Part shown: piece after piece, positions 28,004-39,474 of the stretch
Layout of the letters: every line of letters begins with the position of its first letter
How positions within the stretch are numbered: position 1 is the first letter of the stretch
Source: Porpolomopsis calyptriformis
Lineage: Eukaryota; Basidiomycota; Agaricomycetes; Agaricales; Hygrophoraceae
Direction: 5' to 3'
Assembly: GCA_951640195.1 (NCBI GenBank)
Contig: OX621168.1
Coordinates: 1,178,001 to 1,242,000, forward strand
Length of the DNA: 64,000 nt
Made by a program: the position numbers and the translations under genes
Notes under the pieces: model-generated
What the model was told of the DNA's origin: nothing
What the model saw: only the letters and a program-made list of their open reading frames with translations
Databases searched by the model: none

Positions 28004-30194
28004 ATGTCCCACTTGTCTCCCAACAGCTTTGAGAATCGTTCTGTGTCTCCTTCTCCTCCTCAACCATCAGATGATAGATATAATCGCCGACACCCCCTTC
28101 GTGCCGACACCCAACCTGCTTGGACCCCTGGTGGTGATCCTACGCTGAATGATCAGCAAAATTTTCAACGTTGTGAGATCACAGTCCTACTTTAATGTTC
28201 ATTATACTCATGCCACGGTACCAGCTAATACACTAATGCGACACAATAATCCATCTGCCCCCTCTCTGCCTCCCGATCCTCCTCAGTATTACGAGGTGGA
28301 CCCGACGCCGTCCTTTGATCCCAATTCTGCTTTAGATCAATTTGGGAATTTGCGTATCAGTGATCCTATCGCTCGCACTGGAACACCCATGTCGTTGCGC
28401 TCGGCCCCTTCGTTGCACAATTCTTTCCGTCATCCAAGACACGCTTATACCCTTCCGGCACCCTCTACTCACGGACCGTCACCCCAGCCATCTGGAGATA
28501 ACCGATACCCCATCGACAGTGCATCGGTATATTCAAGAGACAATGGGAACAACTGGCAGGATAATCCGAATAACTATGCGGAAGCGGACCGCACGAGCGG
28601 GCATTCCTATGACGATCCCTCAGTTTATTCCGCATCAAATGGCCAGGATGGTCCAGGACCCTATCCCCGTCCTTATCCTCAGCATCCTCAACACCCTCAG
28701 CAACCATGGCAAAGCGCCCAGTCTATGTTCTCGCCCAGCCAAGTCCAACCGGGCCTCCCGCAGACTGGTGAATACAATTCTCTTTACGCGGCCGCTTCAA
28801 ATGTTCTGGGGATGGGACCTCCTCCCCAGCCGATGCATCCTCCTGTTGGACCTGGTTACAGAGAAATGCCCCCGTCCTCAAGTTCGTATCAACAATTACC
28901 GCCCCAGTCCGTACCATCGTCGGTTTTTTCCCAGGGCGAGGAGTTTGAATCCCGATCGTCTCTCCAGCGTTCGGGGACGACTGCTTCCGTAACATTGCGA
29001 ACTCAAAAATCCAAGGCTATCGACCTGTCCACGCCGCCTTACACGAGAGAATACATCGATCAATATCGCCAGCGTATCAAAGCTGATCCTGATCCCGAGG
29101 CTCACTTTCTGTACGCAAAATACCTGATCGATGCTGCGAAGAAGATCGGGGCCAATGCCCAAGACCAGCGTTCTGTCAAGAGATATCGCGACATGCTGAT
29201 TACAGAGTCTCTGAAAGTTATCAGGCGGCTGGCTACGCAGGGTCAAGCGTACGACGAGGCCCAATTTTTCTTGGCCAATTGCTACGGAACGGGAACGCTC
29301 GGCCTGCAGGTAGACCACGAGCGTGCGTATCACCTGTATTTGCAAGCTGCGAAGCAGAACCATGCCGCTGCATCCTATCGCGTTGCGGTGTGCAATGAAA
29401 TTGGGGCTGGGACTAGGAGAGAACCGCCGCGGGCGGCAGCGTTTTATCGTAAGGCTGCGTCATTGGGAGATACTCCGGCGATGTACAAACTTGGGATGAT
29501 CCTGCTTCATGGGTCTCTGGGGGAACAGAAGAACCCCCGGGAAGCAATCAATTGGCTGAAAAGGGCGGCGGAGCAAGCAGACGAAGAAAACCCTCACGCG
29601 CTGCACGAACTTGGACTTTTGCATGAGATGCCCAACTCGCAACTGGTTGTTCACGATCCTGCCTACGCGAAATCCTTGTTTACACAGTCGGCGCACCTCG
29701 GATACACCCAATCGCAGTACAAACTGGGTCAGTGCTACGAATACGGCGCTATTACGTGTCCTGTGGATCCCCGTCGATCGATAGCTTGGTATACGAAGGC
29801 GGCCGAAAAGGGCAACTCGGAAGCTGAACTGGCGTTGAGCGGTTGGTATTTGACGGGGAGTGAGGGTGTGTTGAAGCAGAGCGATTCTGAGGCATATTTA
29901 TGGGCCAGACGGGCGGCAAACAAAGGACTGAGTGCGGCGGAGTACGCGGTGGGATACTATGCGGAGGTCGGTATCGGTATCAAACAAGATGTTGAGTTTG
30001 CGAAACGGTGGTATATGCGAGCGGCAGGTGAGTTGAGTGATATTGCTCTTTTTTCTTTGTTGAATCGTTTCTTAGCACAAGGCAACAAACGTGCGATGAA
30101 TCGCCTTACGGAAATGAAAAGGATGGGTAATAAACGAACCAACATTGCGCGGCCAACTCGTCAGCAGGCGAAGGATGAGTGCGTCATTTGCTAG
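28004..30194 (+). CDS. SKT5: SEL1-repeat chitin synthase activator (Skt5/Chs4 type) with CaaX box
   Basis: Recruits and activates chitin synthase at the plasma membrane. The N-terminal ~330 residues are Pro/Ser/Gln/Tyr-rich and disordered. From about 29060 there are at least seven SEL1 repeats, with consensus pieces such as AQFFLANCYGTG, AMYKLGMILLHG and SQYKLGQCYEYG. The protein ends CVIC, a CaaX prenylation box, as in yeast Skt5. An intron near 30027-30075 must be removed to restore AAAQGNKRAM before the tail. Start ATG 28004 gives MSHLSPNSFENRSVSPSPP; a small intron from about 28174 to 28223 links it to the main frame. An alternative start exists in the 28149 frame, but it lacks support. 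Confidence 0.9.
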
Positions 30195-30250
30195 GGCATT
30201 ATACGTATGAAATCCGATTAAATAATTGTTTATAAAAATTTTCTCTGGAA

Positions 30251-30256
30251 CACGTG
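30251..30256 (+). promoter_or_regulatory. CACGTG (E-box) upstream of PITH gene
   Basis: CACGTG 15 bp before the PITH start codon. CACGTG is the core recognised by bHLH factors such as Cbf1/Pho4. The position is very close to the ATG, so it may sit in the 5'UTR. Confidence 0.3.
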
Positions 30257-30270
30257 ACTCGACCCAAACT

Positions 30271-31061
30271 ATGGCTTTCGCGACCCCAAATCTTGCACCT
30301 CACCTGGGCGGCCGTACTGATACGACGGTCTCTGGAGATGTCAGGATAACATTTCTGCGTGTCTGAGGATGAACTGGGACTGACGATGCTTCCTTTGCTC
30401 AGAAATCACTTCTCGAATTTCTCGATCTGTCCCAACTCAACTGCCTGAACGAATCCTCGGACCACACCCTCAAATCGATCGTCGAGAACAAGTCCAAGAA
30501 CACCAGCGACTCGTTTCTTCTCAGCGACGTCGACGAGCAGCTGTTGCTGAACATTTCGGTTGATTTCTTCTCTGAACCACATGGTTTGACGTTAACGTAC
30601 GCTCTACTCCAGTTCAACCAAACCGTCCGGGTGCGGTCTATCGCGGTGCGGTGTGCAGAACATGGCCAGGCGCCGAAGGACATAAAGCTGATCGTCAATC
30701 GGCCGTCGCTCGGGTTCGAGGACGTTGAGGACGCGGGAGAGCCCACCGTCGCGCAGACGTTGGAGTTGTCCGAGGAGGTAGTGGCGGAGGGGAGGGTGGT
30801 TCCGTTGAGATACGTCCGCTTTCAGTCGGTGAACAGTCTGCATGTGAGCACTCTTTTGGCTTTTTCATTTCTTTTTTGATTGACTTTCCTAGATTTTCGT
30901 TGCTTCGAATCACGGGGGTGAAGATGAAACGCGGATCGATTCTTTAGATATTATTGGTGTTCCCACTGAGTGAGTGCATATTGGAGGGGACTGCTGTTTG
31001 TTTTAATTCAATTTTTAGGACGACGAGGGATCTGAGCGGATTGAAGAACCAGGAAGATTAG
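30271..31061 (+). CDS. PITH domain protein (TXNL1 C-terminal-like)
   Basis: The PITH domain is found in thioredoxin-like proteins that bind the 26S proteasome, and alone in PITHD1-type proteins such as this one. After an intron near 30330-30400 the sequence reads LLEFLDLSQLNCLNES, the PITH start, then LLLNISFNQTVRVRSI across a second intron, and after another intron IFVASNHGGEDETRIDSLDIIG. No thioredoxin domain (CGPC) precedes it. The start MAFATPNLAPHL is the only reasonable Met. The last exon ends KNQED with TAG at 31059-31061. It faces PNKP, and the two stop codons are about 30 bp apart, so the transcripts probably overlap. Confidence 0.9.
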
Positions 31062-31091
31062 GTGTTAGATAAATTCGGTCGTGAGGATCAT

Positions 31092-32806
31092 TCATTTCCC
31101 GTCAATCTGCAACCACATGCTCCAGAACGTCTTCTCTTCGTTGGTTCCATCAAAGATCCAGTTCACTTTCTTAATCTCCGAAAAACCCTCACTCTCTTGT
31201 GGTTCTTCGTAATTGTCACGGAAGCCAGTGAAAGCAATGTAGGGAAGTGCTTCGCGTTTTGGCTATTAAAAGGGAGGGGGCAACGCAATCAGTAGAAATA
31301 TTGGAATACAGTCAAATTGTTGTAACTTACTTCTTGGTCGCCAACGGAGGGTGGAAGATTGTATGCACGATAAAGATTGTTGTGCCATGCGAGCTCGATT
31401 GATCCGGTGAAAAGACAGCACCTGAAGGATCGGGTTAGTAGAGGAAGTAGATCTGAGAGTTGCTCAACCTGATAGGAACATGAAACTTGTTGGCCAAGTC
31501 TATGTAGAATTTCCTTGTACGAACGTCTCGGTTGGTATTATCTAGCGTTGGGATCAATCATCTCTTGGCGGGCAGACAACTCGAGCGATTTGACTGACCA
31601 ATGACGCAGCTTTTGCCCGACTGGAGTGCGAGCTCTGCCGCTTTGACGCATTTCCCGCGACTTCCGAGATTGTCCTGGTTGATGTGGACATAGTTATTGG
31701 GTTCAAAGTGGCGACGGAAGAAGGTGGATTTGCCAAGACAGGGGTAGCCGACAAATAACACGAGTTCGAGTTTGGCAGAGTCCGAAGGTGGAACGAGAGC
31801 GGTCGAGGTTGGGGTGACAAGTGGCACTGGGAGGAGGGTCAGGGATGAGGGACTGGAAGAAGGGATGGACGAACGATTGGGGAGTGAGGAGACGTGGAAT
31901 CCTGGTAGTTTGTAGGAAGCGGCGGGGAGTTGCAGGAAATACTCCTGAAAACGAACGTAAATGGACGGGAGAGAGAAGGGCAAGAATGGGTACCTCGGGT
32001 GTGAAGAAAGGAATTCCGACGTTGGAGGCCCACTTGCGATCGGTGGAAACAAAATCGCCGGGACGACCTGCTCCGTCGCCGACGAAAAAGGAGGCAGATT
32101 TATCTGTGAGGTGATGATTATCCCAGCGGTAGAGATAGGCGGAGATTTGGAGACCTATAGAGATGTTATCGTCGCGGAAGATTTTCTCCAGCTCGAACCA
32201 TATTCCGAGCATGGGTTTCCGGTATGCGTCTTTGGCTGTGGCAGCGAATATGCGGAAGGGGACGTCTGGGAGCTGAGGAGAGAGATAAGTATAGACAGAA
32301 TGGGGAGATTGTACGAACGGCAGCAGAGACGAGAGGAATCTTGGTCTTCCAGTTTTCGAGATGGCCAGGTTTCAATGCCTGGTTGGATACGATCACTATC
32401 GAGAACCTTGGAGAGAGTGAGAATGCAAGGGTGGGAAGCGAATATGGGGATTTACCCATCCTCAATGACTTGCTTTAGCTTGGCTGGGACAGAGTCTCTC
32501 CACCATTTCCAGCCGAGATCGGGTGTGTGCGACTTGAGGATTGTGCCATCGAGGTCAAAAGCGGCGATTTTCGGACGGTTGATTGGGTCTAGATTGATGC
32601 CATGCAGACAGGAGCGCTTGGGTCCGAGAGAAGGTTTGATCCACCGAAAGCTGGATGGTGGGGGCTGTGTGAAGAAAGGATGTACTACACGAGTGAGCGA
32701 TATGAATGAAAGACGGATTGAGAATACATTTCTTCTGAGGCCTGCCGTCGAGAACGAGATGAGCTCCTGACCGTTTATCTGGCATGAGAGGTGTGAGAGA
32801 AAGCAT
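31092..32806 (-). CDS. PNK1: Polynucleotide 5'-kinase/3'-phosphatase (PNKP)
   Basis: DNA end-processing enzyme that restores 5'-phosphate and 3'-hydroxyl ends for single- and double-strand break repair. The phosphatase (HAD) domain comes first: AAFDLDGTILKS with the nucleophile DxDGT, VIVSNQ, then YRKPMLG and SFFVGDGAGR. The kinase domain follows with the Walker A GYPCLGKSTF, VHINQDNLG, and the C-terminal FTGFRDNYEEPQ ... WIFDGTNEE. There is no FHA domain at the N-terminus, as in S. pombe Pnk1 and unlike the human enzyme. Start ATG at 32806 is linked by a small intron to the conserved frame (KK joined to HPFFTQPP). The end is TGA at 31092-31094. Confidence 0.93.
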
Positions 32807-32875
32807 GTGCTTTACGTATATTGACGTGAGAATTGATTACCAAATACGGCCAATTGAAGCCGTCTTTTTATCTAA

Positions 32876-34609
32876 ATGTCTCATTCGCTCTTCGGTAACT
32901 CCTTTAATCCTTTCCTGATGCTCCTTGGCGGCCACAGATTTTACCGTCTCTTCATCCTCTCTAGTGTCCTTGTTCTCGTCCTTGCAGCCCTTTTATTATG
33001 GCGTCAGGACACATCTTTGGGCGCCTTTCGTGCAGCCCTTAGCTATCAGTTCTGTTCACCTCCAGCCTCACAATCTCACCAGCTCAACAGCGATCTCCCT
33101 CAACGCCGCAAGCATGCCGTCCTTGCCACTCATTTCGGTTTTCATCACGATGTCACCTTTGCTTTGGCCTGGACCCTTGAGCGTGTCATCAAAGACAACG
33201 GCCTCCTCTCCGTCTATTCACCCACTCCTCTCGGCTGGCGATTTCAAGATGTCGTGAACGAACTCGACCTCTACCACGGACCCATCAACAGCTATGAAAA
33301 TTTGATCACCGATCTCTTGGAAAACTCGGGCGATGGCGCAGCCGATATCGTCATTTTGGGCACTTGCGAAATAGAGTCTGTCCTCTCCCCTCCCTATCTC
33401 AACTTTTCATGACCACCACTTTAGCTTGCGCGACTGGAGAGACGAATTATTGGCAGCCTGGGAGGCTCGCGACGATGCCCACAAGTTCCAGCTCGTTTGC
33501 ATGGTTCACAACGTCGAAGACACTTATTGGCAAAACGTCATTCCCGAATGGTCCCGCAGAAACTCTTTCCGCGTCCTCACCATTTCAGAACAGTACATTC
33601 CCACACACTCCTCCTCTCCCCCCCTCTTCTCACTTTTTTTTTTTTTTTCCCATAGCGTCTCCAAAGCCTTCCATACGTATTACCAAGATCTGGCTAGAAG
33701 TTCCGACCCACGTTTCTATACCGCCGGTTACGAGCATATTCCCATCGATTCCCACTCTCACGTCTTGGACATCCGGAATTTACCCGATCTCTCCCCGACC
33801 CGCATGCTATCCAACGTGGTCATCCAAGGCTTTTTGAACCCCGATAGCCGCGATTATATGAGGATATTTGAAATGCTCACCCAATTTCTTCACGGTGAGC
33901 TCCTATCCATCCCCGGACGACCCCTTTCTCATCGAAACACACAGAGGATCCCGCAGCGTGGGGTTACCTCCCTCTCGGAAATCGCTCGTCGTTTGCAACC
34001 GATGAAAGTCTTCCCCATCCCCCGTTCCGTCTCCATCTTGCCGGAGCCGGTTCCCTCGACATACCCCCAGAGCTCGCGGAGGTGGTCATCACCTACGGCG
34101 ACCTCGACTACAACCAGTATTACCAGATTATAGGCTCCATGGATCTTTGTGTACCCGCCTTTACCGCCACCGATGACAGATACTTTGCCCGCCAGGCAAG
34201 CTCGACGGTTGGGATGTGTCTGGAATGTAATGTGAGTACACATCGTATCTTGGTCCATATCGTCCATTCTCAAAATACTCGGGCTATCCAGACCCCGCTT
34301 CTAGCGACCTGGCGTATCCGAGAGGCGTATACGGACATTAACGATGACAGGGTCGTCGTCACCCGTCCATCTGCGATGCTAGAGATGGATGTCATAAAAG
34401 CATTCAGGACAGGCGATCCCTCGTCCTTCTTGGACAGCGATCCCGCGCAAACAGGTTGGAAGATGGGTTCCCATCCTCATATTCGTGAGGCGGTAGAAAA
34501 AATGATGCGGGAGGGATGGGTGCGGCCGAATAAAGGATTTATGGAAGTGAAGAGGAACCTTTGGAGTCGGAACGACCAGGTGATTTGGAGATTGCTTCGG
34601 GACTTGTAG
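32876..34609 (+). CDS. Type II membrane glycosyltransferase-like protein
   Basis: Start MSHSLFGNSFNPF, then a single transmembrane segment around residues 20-42 (RLFILSSVLVLVLAALLLW). A lumenal part follows with ATHFGFHHDVTFALAWTLE, MVHNVEDTYWQ, GAGSLDIPPELAEVV and YYQIIGSMDLCVPAFTATD. The pattern of an N-terminal binding lobe, a middle break and a C-terminal motif resembling donor-site loops of GT4/GT-B enzymes is common in uncharacterised basidiomycete proteins. I cannot name the family securely. Three or four introns are visible; the one before VSKAFHTYYQ has a T13 tract before its 3' splice site. The likely location is Golgi. The stop is TAG at 34607-34609. Confidence 0.72.
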
Positions 34610-34742
34610 GACTCTTATGGGACTCTTGTTCTTGGACACTTTAATACATTGGGTTCAGATGTCAAGAATAATTAATTATTACTGCTCCAACGTACGCTTG
34701 CTGCCCGAGCAGTGGTTTGATTCTCTTTGGGCCATTGTTTCA

Positions 34743-36547
34743 TTATGAGGGTGGCAACAACTGGTGGTAAACCCTCTCCAACCAATACACCGAAACAGCC
34801 AACACTCCCGCAAACACATAAAACACTCGTCCTTCCTTCCTTGGGTCATCTCCCGCAAGCATATTACGCAAAGGGAGGAAGACGAGTCCGACGAGAAAGT
34901 TGGTCGTCCCTGAATGATCAGATGAGCGAATACAGAAAGCGATTGGGTTTTATATTACAGTTTAATGAGAGTGCCACTGAGGACATGGATGATACAGCCT
35001 AGAGAATGATACATGAACGAGGCGATAAACGAGAGGGGGAGAGAGAGAGGCGACTGACGTGGAAGGGAGACACTTCTGGGATGATCACGAACGGAACCGG
35101 GCCTAATCCGACAGCGAATGACCTTACACAGCGAATGAGGAAGCAAGGGAACGAGAAAAAACGTAAACGTACATGATAAAGGTCAAGATGGCGATACTCG
35201 ACAGTATCACCCAGCCCATGCCTAGACCCAACCCGACGCCGACGAGCGAGGCTACGGCGCCGATGGTGGATATCTGCAACAGCTTTCTGCGGCCTGTGCG
35301 CTAGAATCGAAATCAATGAGCATTCCTCCCCCTCGCGTGGGGGTCTCACCTCGATGAGAAAAACGGTAGGGAACGTCATGAGGACGTTGACGACGGTGAT
35401 TCCGAGGGACACGTAGGGACCCAACTCGGGTAAGATTTTTGACAAAATGTCGTTGCTGTAATACAGAACTAGATAAAGTCAGTAGAGCGCTGTGTTTTTT
35501 CACTCAAGAGATGGTGAGCTTACCTGCATTTACGCCTGGAAAATTTTAATCAATGGCGGCTGGCAACGTAGTGATGGAGAGCGCACCGGATAGTTGTTGG
35601 CTGATCATGGCCAGTGAGATGATTAGAAGCGGTTTACGCAGCTCTGGCGCGTTGAGGAGTTGAGGGACGGTTATGGAGGGTATGTGCTTCGGTCCATCGG
35701 CTTCTGGGTGCTCTGGGCTGTGTAAGAGAGGGTTCTGGACCTCGGCGTCGTCGGTTGTTATATCAGAGCCTATTAAAGTGGGTGAAAATGGATAAGCAGA
35801 GGGAGAGACGGTTTACTGACGATTGACCCACAACTTCTTCCTGACCGTTGAATCTTCTGCTCCGCGGGCCTTGAGCCATGCGGGACTGTCGACGGCGAGT
35901 ATGCTCGCGAGGAGTTGGAAAAGGACGATGAGAGAAGAGAACGAGAGGGTGTAACGCCATTTGGTCGGGGTGGAAAATTTGAAGCCGATGGTCTGAGTGA
36001 GGAATATGCCGAGGACGATGGAGAGTTGGGTGAGCACGCCGATGTTTCCTTTGATCCCTGCCGGTGCGATCTCGGACAGATAAACGGGGACGACGCAGAG
36101 ACCGACGCCGGCGCCTATACCTGTGAGGAGCCTACGGAAGAGATGAGGGTTTTGGAAGAGGGAGAGGGAGAGAGCGAGTTACCTGCCCAATAAGAGCATG
36201 GGGACGCCGTTGCTGAGGGACATGATGAATGCGCCGAGACCGAGGAAGGTAGCGCTGAAACGTGCGGCGCCGAGTCTACCATGAGAGTCCATGATATAAT
36301 TTGCAAATAGGCTGCCTACGAGTCCACCGATGGTGAATATGGCGGTGACGGTGCTGAAGGCGATATCTGACATGGGGATGCATGCTGGTGGAGCAGAGGG
36401 AGGTATTGTTGGTGTTGGGATGGAAGAATGGCAGGTGAGTACAGCGTGAATTTGGTTGAGGACTGATATGTGGTAGCCGTACTGGAAAGAGACGAGAAGG
36501 AGCCATAGAGAGAGTGACCAACCGTACTTTGTGAAATGCTGTATCAT
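34743..36547 (-). CDS. MFS sugar transporter (hexose transporter-like)
   Basis: Plasma-membrane or vacuolar carrier of the major facilitator superfamily, sugar porter family. TM1 is YGWSLSLWLLLVSFQYGYHISVLNQ. A long exofacial loop follows, then TM2 with IGGLVGSLFANYIMD, and the inter-helix motif after it is DSHGRLGA, a variant of the usual D-R-x-G-R. The central loop motif is canonical, LIE joined across an intron to RTGRRKLLQ. The C-terminal helices run down to FYVFAGVLAVSVYWLERV, with TAA at 34743-34745. About six short introns. Closest in flavour to fungal Vps73/GLUT-like transporters (inference). The start MIQHFTKYGWS is unambiguous. It shares a 447-bp divergent promoter with the GH13 gene, and a role in taking up glucan-derived sugars is only a guess. 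Confidence 0.85.
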
Positions 36548-36994
36548 AGCAGCTAGGTTAAATCACGTGAGTGAAAGTGAGGTGCGTAGATTGCCTGCTT
36601 CGGTGAACGCTCCGGACTTGAATAGACATCTACGCCTTTTTTGTACCCACTATCTCCGGTAGTGTGAGTTTCTTTCTGGAGAGGTTTCATATTGCTACAT
36701 TTGGTGTGTTCAGTTGGGAGCGTAGTATTCACACAGCAAGATACCTCCCAACACAACCCAGTCACCGTGGTATATAAATGCTAAATACAAAGTTAATCAC
36801 GTGATATAACCGAGGTTAATCTCAAACACAACACATACGCCTAAGTGGATAATACTGGCTTGATCCGGGGTAACGTCGTTGCCCGGTACCATGTTGACAT
36901 AATCGATCATATTCCCCCTCTTCCTCGTACGTTCTTTACTCCCTCACCTTCCTTTTCTCTATACCCCCACCTCTCCCCGAGTGATACTCTTCAA
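36548..36994 (+). promoter_or_regulatory. Divergent promoter region between MFS transporter and GH13 gene, two CACGTG boxes
   Basis: About 450 bp without a gene. It contains two copies of ATCACGTGA (CACGTG at 36564-36569 and 36798-36803), near each start side. A CT-rich stretch before the GH13 start (about 36907-36970) is typical of fungal promoters. Confidence 0.45.
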
Positions 36995-37387
36995 ATGCAG
37001 ATATTCCCTCTTTTTCTTGTCGTATACCTCCAATCTCTGCACCCCGTGCTTGCGGCCACTGCAGAGCAGTGGAGGGGCCGCTCAATATACCAGTTCGTAC
37101 CCCCCCTTTAGTTTCCCTCGTCTTCTCATTCATCCCCGTACTCTGCAGAATCATCGTCGATCGTTTCGCACTTTCTCCTGGCTCGGATCTCAATTCTTGT
37201 GACCCCGGTGCTCAGACTTGGTGTGGTGGCACCTGGAAGTCGTCCGTCGCCCCTCCTTTTTTTTTTTTTTCCTTACGTCCTACTTACCTATTCCAAAAAG
37301 TATAACCCAAAATTTGGATTACATTCAAAACGCTGGGTTCACTGCCAGTGAGCCTTTCCTCAACGCTAATAATCTCGCTCATGTCCG

Positions 37388-37418
<31 letters not shown>

Positions 37419-39385
37419 TGGATCAGTCCCATCAACCAAAATTACCAAGGCCCGCGGACAGCATACGGAGACCCGTATCATGGTTATTGGATGGCTGATG
37501 TTAGACAACTCAATGATCGCTTCGGTACCTCAGACGACCTCCACGCTCTCTCCGCAGAACTTCACCGTCGCGGCATGTACGCTCCCTATTCACCGTCCAA
37601 GCCATCATCCCCTCAGTAATCAACCCAGGTATCTCATGGTAGACGTCGTCGTGAACGACGTCATGTCTACGTCCATCACACCTGATCTCTCCGGGTACAT
37701 GTTTACACAACCAGTTTGATTCCCCTTCTCCTTTCTCTTTCGCTATACGGATTGACTCACTTGTCAGGATCAATACCACTCTTTCTGCTGGGTCAACTTT
37801 ACCAGTCCCGTCAGCGAGGAGGAGTGCTGGCTTGGAGACAAGAATGTCCCCCTCCCAGATATCAATACCGAGAATCCAACCGTCGTGTCAGGGTTCCAAT
37901 CCTGGATATCCAACATGGTACAAGAGTATAACATCGATGGACTCCGAATTGATGGTGAGTGGAATCCCCCCGTAATAGAACTTCCTCTGATATCATCTGT
38001 GTACGTATAGCTGCCAAGTAAGTATCTGATATATTTCGTTCGGGTCATGTGTACTCATTTTCCCTAGACATGTCAACATTCCATTTTGGCCGCAGTTCTC
38101 GCAAGCTGCTGGCGTTTTCTGCCTCGGTGAAGTGTTTAATCCTGACGTTCCGTGAGGAGTGCTTTCCAATTTCCACCTCTGCGACCTACTCATCCAGCCC
38201 TGGCTTAAAGTTCAACCGCCCAATATCAAGGTCCTCAAGCCCTTGATGCCGTTCTACAATATCCAATGTATAATGCCCTTGTTGAAGCGTTCGCAATCCC
38301 GGGCGCTCAGAATATGAGTGCACTGGCGGACATGATCCATCAGTCTCAAGCTGGTTTTCCGGTTTGTTATTGATTCTCCTCTAGTTCATCCGCTGACAAG
38401 TCGCGAATCATAGGATACCGGCGTTCTCGGCAATTTCTTGGAAGACCAGGACCTGCCTCGGTGGCACAATTTATCTGTGGATGTACAGACTCTCTAGTAA
38501 GCTTGATTCTGTCTTGTATTGCTTGTTAACAAGTCGGGTTTGGTAGTAATGCTATGACATTCAACTTCATGTCCGAAGGGTGAGTTGTTTGCTTCCGAAA
38601 CGTCAGCTCTGACTTTGACTTTGTAGTATTCCTATTGTATACTATGGTCAGGAACAGAGCTTTAGCGGTAATGCCGACCCGGTGAGTTCCCTGATAGAAC
38701 GATAAACATTTTTTAACAGCACTGTTGCAGTGGAATCGCGAGCCTCTCTGGCCATCTGGTTATGCTGAAACGGATATATATAATATGACCGCAACTCTTA
38801 ATCAAGTAACCCTAACGTCTGTGTTTCCCGCATCGGGTGTTGATGCCCTCGGATAGATTCGCAACTTTCTTGTCAATTCGACCCAGTCTGGCGATTGGTT
38901 GCACTCCAAGAGCCAAGTACTCGCCTCGAGCTCGATCGGCATTGCGTTGTTGAAAGGCACCGTCGTCACCGTTTTGACGAACATTGGGTCACCGGTATGG
39001 ACATCGGTATATCCATGCTTTAGTGCTGATGCCGCAATAGCCTCAGAACGTGAGCCTCTCGTTCACCACACCTTTCGAGGCTAGCACCGCCATGACAAAG
39101 TGAGCTTCAACCCTTGGCCGCTCTCTGTCTTTCTCATGGCTCTGCAGCATTCTGACATGCGAGCAATGGGCCGTGGGCAGCGAAGGGTCTATGGAAGTCG
39201 AGTACAGCAAAGGCGGGGTGCCCGTCATCCTCGTTCCCAGCGAGCTCCTCGCGCAATCTCCCATATGCCAACAGGAAGAGACGGCGACGGCAACGGTCAG
39301 GGCCTCTTCCGCGCTCTCAGACAGAAAGTTGCATTTGGGGGTGTGCTTGTTAGTTGCGTTGATATTTGTAGCGGAGCTAGAATGA
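36995..39385 (+). CDS. GH13 alpha-amylase family protein resembling Agt alpha-glucanotransferases, possible GPI tail
   Basis: A signal peptide ([20 protein letters not shown]) precedes the GH13 barrel. Splicing gives [44 protein letters not shown], region I DVVVNDV, region II GLRIDAAKHV (catalytic Asp), CLGEVF (acid/base Glu), and region [13 protein letters not shown]. In Taka-amylase region I ends DVVANH and region IV is ENHD: here both histidines are replaced (His to Asp and His to Gln). The Aspergillus Agt enzymes, GPI-anchored 4-alpha-glucanotransferases linked to wall alpha-glucan, also lack conserved histidines (family knowledge from memory). The C-terminus has a hydrophobic stretch ([13 protein letters not shown]) after a Ser/Ala/Thr-rich zone, as for a GPI signal. 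No CBM20. About ten introns. Confidence 0.82.
37388..37415 (+). repeat. Homopolymer of 28 A, abutting a 3' splice site
   Basis: Uninterrupted A run inside the GH13 gene, directly followed by g, so the predicted acceptor AG uses its last A. It lies at the end of intron 37348-37416. The length may be uncertain if sequenced by a homopolymer-sensitive method. Confidence 0.9.
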
Positions 39386-39474
39386 TAGACGAAAGTGTCG
39401 TGGTCACTCATATAATGCATGTTCACTGCGCTCTCCGCCCTTGAGGCCAAGCTGCTTCATTTCCAGTTACCTCA

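Noticed and set aside
37218..37619. Poly-Lys protein ([10 protein letters not shown]) in the GH13 gene
   Set aside because: It arises by translating the A28 intron tract; the GH13 frame is restored only by splicing it out.
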